Shown piece by piece: positions 61,639 through 64,000 of a DNA stretch of 64,000 nt. The position numbers were made by a program, and so were the translations under genes. Location of the stretch: assembly GCA_963701675.1 (NCBI GenBank), contig OY969623.1:7502001-7566000 (forward strand), read 5' to 3'. This DNA comes from G963701675 sp963701675. Its GTDB lineage: Bacteria > Planctomycetota > Planctomycetia > Gemmatales > Gemmataceae. The notes below the pieces were generated by a model. The model was not told the DNA's origin, ran no database searches, and worked only from the letters and a program-made list of their open reading frames with translations. How positions within the stretch are numbered: the first letter of the stretch is position 1; each line of letters opens with the position of its first letter.

Positions 61639-64000
61639 ATGCGATTCATGTCCCTCACGCGGGTATTTGATGGCAAGCAACGTGCGACGCAATCCTTAAT
61701 GCGCCGCCGGGATCGAGGCGTTCGTCGCGGAACGCATCGTTGGATCAGTCCTTTGAGACTTGAAACGCTCGAAGACCGGACGTTGCTTGCGGTGATACCG
61801 CCCGCACAGCTTACGGCCCTCAACGATGTTTCGAACGGCGGCAGCAATAATCAACTGGATCCGGTAGTGGTAGTCAGCCCCCGAGATCCAAATGACATGG
61901 TGGCGTTTTGGCTCAATCACATTGTTCCACCGAACCCCGTATTACAGTCGACCCAGGATACGTTGATTCAAGGGGCGCGTAGCATCAACGGCGGAAATAC
62001 ATGGGGTGGTGGTGTCCAGGCGCCCTTGAACTTTCTCGATCCAACTATAGTTCCGAACCCTCAGGGGATCGCTTTTCCTCGAGTGTCCAAACCGAGCATC
62101 GCGATCGATCGAGGCACCGGGGCACCCACCAACATCAGCCATGTCTATGTGGTCTACGCGCAGTACTCGGCCGACTATTCACTCGGTGTCCTTGTGATGC
62201 AGCGGTATGATTTTAATGGCGTAACTGGTAATCTTACCCTTCCCATGAATTTCACCAACAAGATTCTCGCTCGTTGGTACAACCAGGGAACGGGGGGGGA
62301 GGGTGGTCTTGGTTTTGAAGCCGTTTACAATCCGGTAGTCGTTGTCGACAACACCGTTTCCTCGTACGACGACCCGCAAGGTCCGACTCAGACCAACCCC
62401 AATGTCGATCCGACCACTGGCCTTGGGGTCGTGTACGTTGCCTGGAACACAAACTACGCACCGTTCGAGTTTGCGCCGGCAAGTTATCAGGGTAATACAG
62501 TTAAGGTGATCGCCTCGGCGGACGGTGGCAGCACCTTCTCCACAGAGAAATTTCTCCACGACGTCACCTATGCGGGCGGCGATCGCATGTCGTCGCCGCG
62601 ACTAGCGGTGAGCCAGGGGAAGATGTTTCCTGACCCGAACCCGAACAATCCCGACGTGGCGGCGGGGCAGCTCACCGCCGTTTGGGATAACTTCCGCCAC
62701 GTCCTCCCACCCCCTCCGAATCAACCGGATGTCATAATGTCCAACCGGATCAAGGACGGCGGTGTCGGCGTTTTGCTCACGAGTAATCGCTTGCTTCTCC
62801 CGCCCCCGACTAGCACTTGTAGTTCAGCTACGGCTGGTTTTATGTGTGATGCGGTGGATCCCGGAACGGGCAATCACACTCCCGGCGTATCGGTGTACAA
62901 GATCGACGTGACCAACGCCAACTTTGGGAGTTTGTTCCCAACATTCGGTACAGAAGTAACCGGGCTGAGCGTCACACTGAACATTGAGAGTGTCGACTGT
63001 GAAACGATGAAGGCGGAACTAATCCCCCCCTCGGACAGTGGACTTGGCACCGTCACGTTGTTTCAAAACAACACGGACGCCGCGGGGACGGCGGTCGACG
63101 GCAGGGGTATCTGCACCGACGGCGATCATGTGGGATTGATCAAGCCTGACCCTGATGTGGCCGGTACGATCTGGGACACCGTCTTCGATTTCGGCGTTCC
63201 ACGCCGGATAAATGACCCGACGTCCGAGTCGCCGTATACTGCACACTTCCGGCCTGAAGTCGGCGATTTGCCGCAGGAGTTTACGGTTGACAACGCGACT
63301 GGCGAGTGGCGACTGAAAATCACGAAGTTCCGAGCGAGCTCCGAGATGCCACCCGTCAACAACCTGCTGACCTGGAACCTTCGTTTTACCGGCCGTCTGA
63401 CACCCGAGGCCGAAACTGCGATAACCCTCCTGCCGCCACTTCCTGGGCCCTATGGCCTCAGGGGCGGCATACAGTCCGGAAGCTACTTGAACCCGCCGCC
63501 CACGTGGAATCCGTTCGGCGGCATTGCCTCCACTCCCGTAATCGCCTCGGACAATACACTTGGCGCCTTCAGCCCGTTCCAGGGCCGTCTCTACGTCGCA
63601 TTCACCGACACGGATTTCAACATTTCGCTCTACACATCCGATGATGGAGGCGAGAGTTGGGATTACCGCGGCATCGTAAACGACGACAACGGACTCGATG
63701 GCTATTCAGAGGGTACCCGCGCACAGTTCCACCCTTCAATTGCTGTAGATAATCACACCGGTACCCTCGTGGTGTCGTTCCTTGATAATCGATACGACGC
63801 TTCGAACCGGCGGTATGTCAACACCGTGACGGCGAGCATCGACGGCGGCTTTTCGTTCAACAAACAACCGTGGCTGAATCCGTCCCTGAGCGCGACGGAT
63901 ACGGTCACCGGCAACCAAATCGTGCTTCAGCCGATTCCGGGTAACCAGTCGGACGGCAACGAGGCTGCCGACCAGGTGTTTGGGTTGGGCGACAACCAGG
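61639..64000 (+). CDS. Large BNR/P-domain surface protein, cut off by the window end
   Basis: 787 codons are open to the window end without a stop. The N-terminus is Arg-rich and then ISPLRLETLEDRTLLAVIPPAQL, the planctomycete surface motif. Asp-box (BNR) units appear as SADGGSTFS, TSDDGGESWDY and SIDGGFSFNKQ. Between about residues 415 and 595 is a P-domain like those of proprotein convertases (VTGLSVTLNIESVDCETMKAELIPP, TGEWRLKITK). No catalytic motif is seen so far. It is probably exported and very large. The C-terminus is outside the window. Confidence 0.88.
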   Translation, partial: MRFMSLTRVFDGKQRATQSLMRRRDRGVRRGTHRWISPLRLETLEDRTLLAVIPPAQLTALNDVSNGGSNNQLDPVVVVSPRDPNDMVAFWLNHIVPPNPVLQSTQDTLIQGARSINGGNTWGGGVQAPLNFLDPTIVPNPQGIAFPRVSKPSIAIDRGTGAPTNISHVYVVYAQYSADYSLGVLVMQRYDFNGVTGNLTLPMNFTNKILARWYNQGTGGEGGLGFEAVYNPVVVVDNTVSSYDDPQGPTQTNPNVDPTTGLGVVYVAWNTNYAPFEFAPASYQGNTVKVIASADGGSTFSTEKFLHDVTYAGGDRMSSPRLAVSQGKMFPDPNPNNPDVAAGQLTAVWDNFRHVLPPPPNQPDVIMSNRIKDGGVGVLLTSNRLLLPPPTSTCSSATAGFMCDAVDPGTGNHTPGVSVYKIDVTNANFGSLFPTFGTEVTGLSVTLNIESVDCETMKAELIPPSDSGLGTVTLFQNNTDAAGTAVDGRGICTDGDHVGLIKPDPDVAGTIWDTVFDFGVPRRINDPTSESPYTAHFRPEVGDLPQEFTVDNATGEWRLKITKFRASSEMPPVNNLLTWNLRFTGRLTPEAETAITLLPPLPGPYGLRGGIQSGSYLNPPPTWNPFGGIASTPVIASDNTLGAFSPFQGRLYVAFTDTDFNISLYTSDDGGESWDYRGIVNDDNGLDGYSEGTRAQFHPSIAVDNHTGTLVVSFLDNRYDASNRRYVNTVTASIDGGFSFNKQPWLNPSLSATDTVTGNQIVLQPIPGNQSDGNEAADQVFGLGDNQ

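Noticed and set aside
1..64000. CRISPR arrays and rRNA genes
   Set aside because: I looked for regularly spaced repeats and for rRNA sequence and saw none.

Overview
The window is a stretch of chromosome from a planctomycete. The grounds are three large predicted surface proteins with the planctomycete 'LExLExR' N-terminal motif (near 5980, 27770 and 61760), a planctomycete-type ECF sigma factor at 26119, several PQQ-like beta-propeller proteins, secreted proteins with single CxxCH haem motifs, and many small signal-peptide proteins. I cannot assign a genus from the sequence alone.

Layout. 1-9100: a partial aminohydrolase, a GMC oxidoreductase with a small partner, a PilZ protein, a lone T2SS-F protein overlapping cinA, an FG-GAP surface protein, and a DUF433/DUF5615 toxin-antitoxin-like pair between two copies of a surface-protein tail. 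9700-17600: a Tat-exported amidohydrolase, an HtrA-like protease, TPR and secreted proteins, and an ECF sigma / anti-sigma / CxxCH operon. 17600-22400: a six-gene minus-strand operon (two sugar isomerase-like proteins, pxpA, pxpC, a 2-hydroxyacid dehydrogenase, yjbQ). 22400-31900: PQQ propellers flanking an esterase, an ECF sigma factor, an SBBP-repeat protein, clpS and an ABC ATPase. 31860-32143: two tRNA genes with anticodon CAU.

The accessory part is 32.1-52.2 kb. An element of about 12.8 kb sits in the 3' half of the second tRNA gene and is bounded by a 45-bp identical direct repeat. It carries a tyrosine integrase, a zinc-finger protein, an AlpA/Xis-like regulator, a DUF3854 primase/P-loop ATPase with an array of GC-rich nonamers in the end of its gene, a D12 adenine methylase, a terminase-small-subunit-like HTH protein, a serine recombinase and unknown genes. 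It has no capsid, tail or relaxase gene. This gene order resembles phage-inducible chromosomal islands (phage satellites). A third, degenerate copy of the repeat at 52.1 kb suggests an older neighbouring island (44.9-52.2 kb). That region holds a PQQ-propeller/hydrolase fusion, a C5 cytosine methylase with remnants of a restriction enzyme and a Vsr nuclease, an IS630-type insertion and a VapBC-like pair.

From 52.4 kb the sequence reads as core chromosome again: a beta-helix/FG-GAP protein, SppA peptidase, a LytS/LytTR two-component pair, a double-GNAT acetyltransferase and the start of a large BNR/P-domain surface protein.

Four otherwise well-conserved genes (FG-GAP 5913, HtrA, PQQ-hydrolase, SppA) carry single-base indels, five in all. 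This could be sequencing or assembly error or real decay, and it affects how those genes should be read. The IS630 frameshift differs: it lies on an A7 slippery run and is probably programmed.
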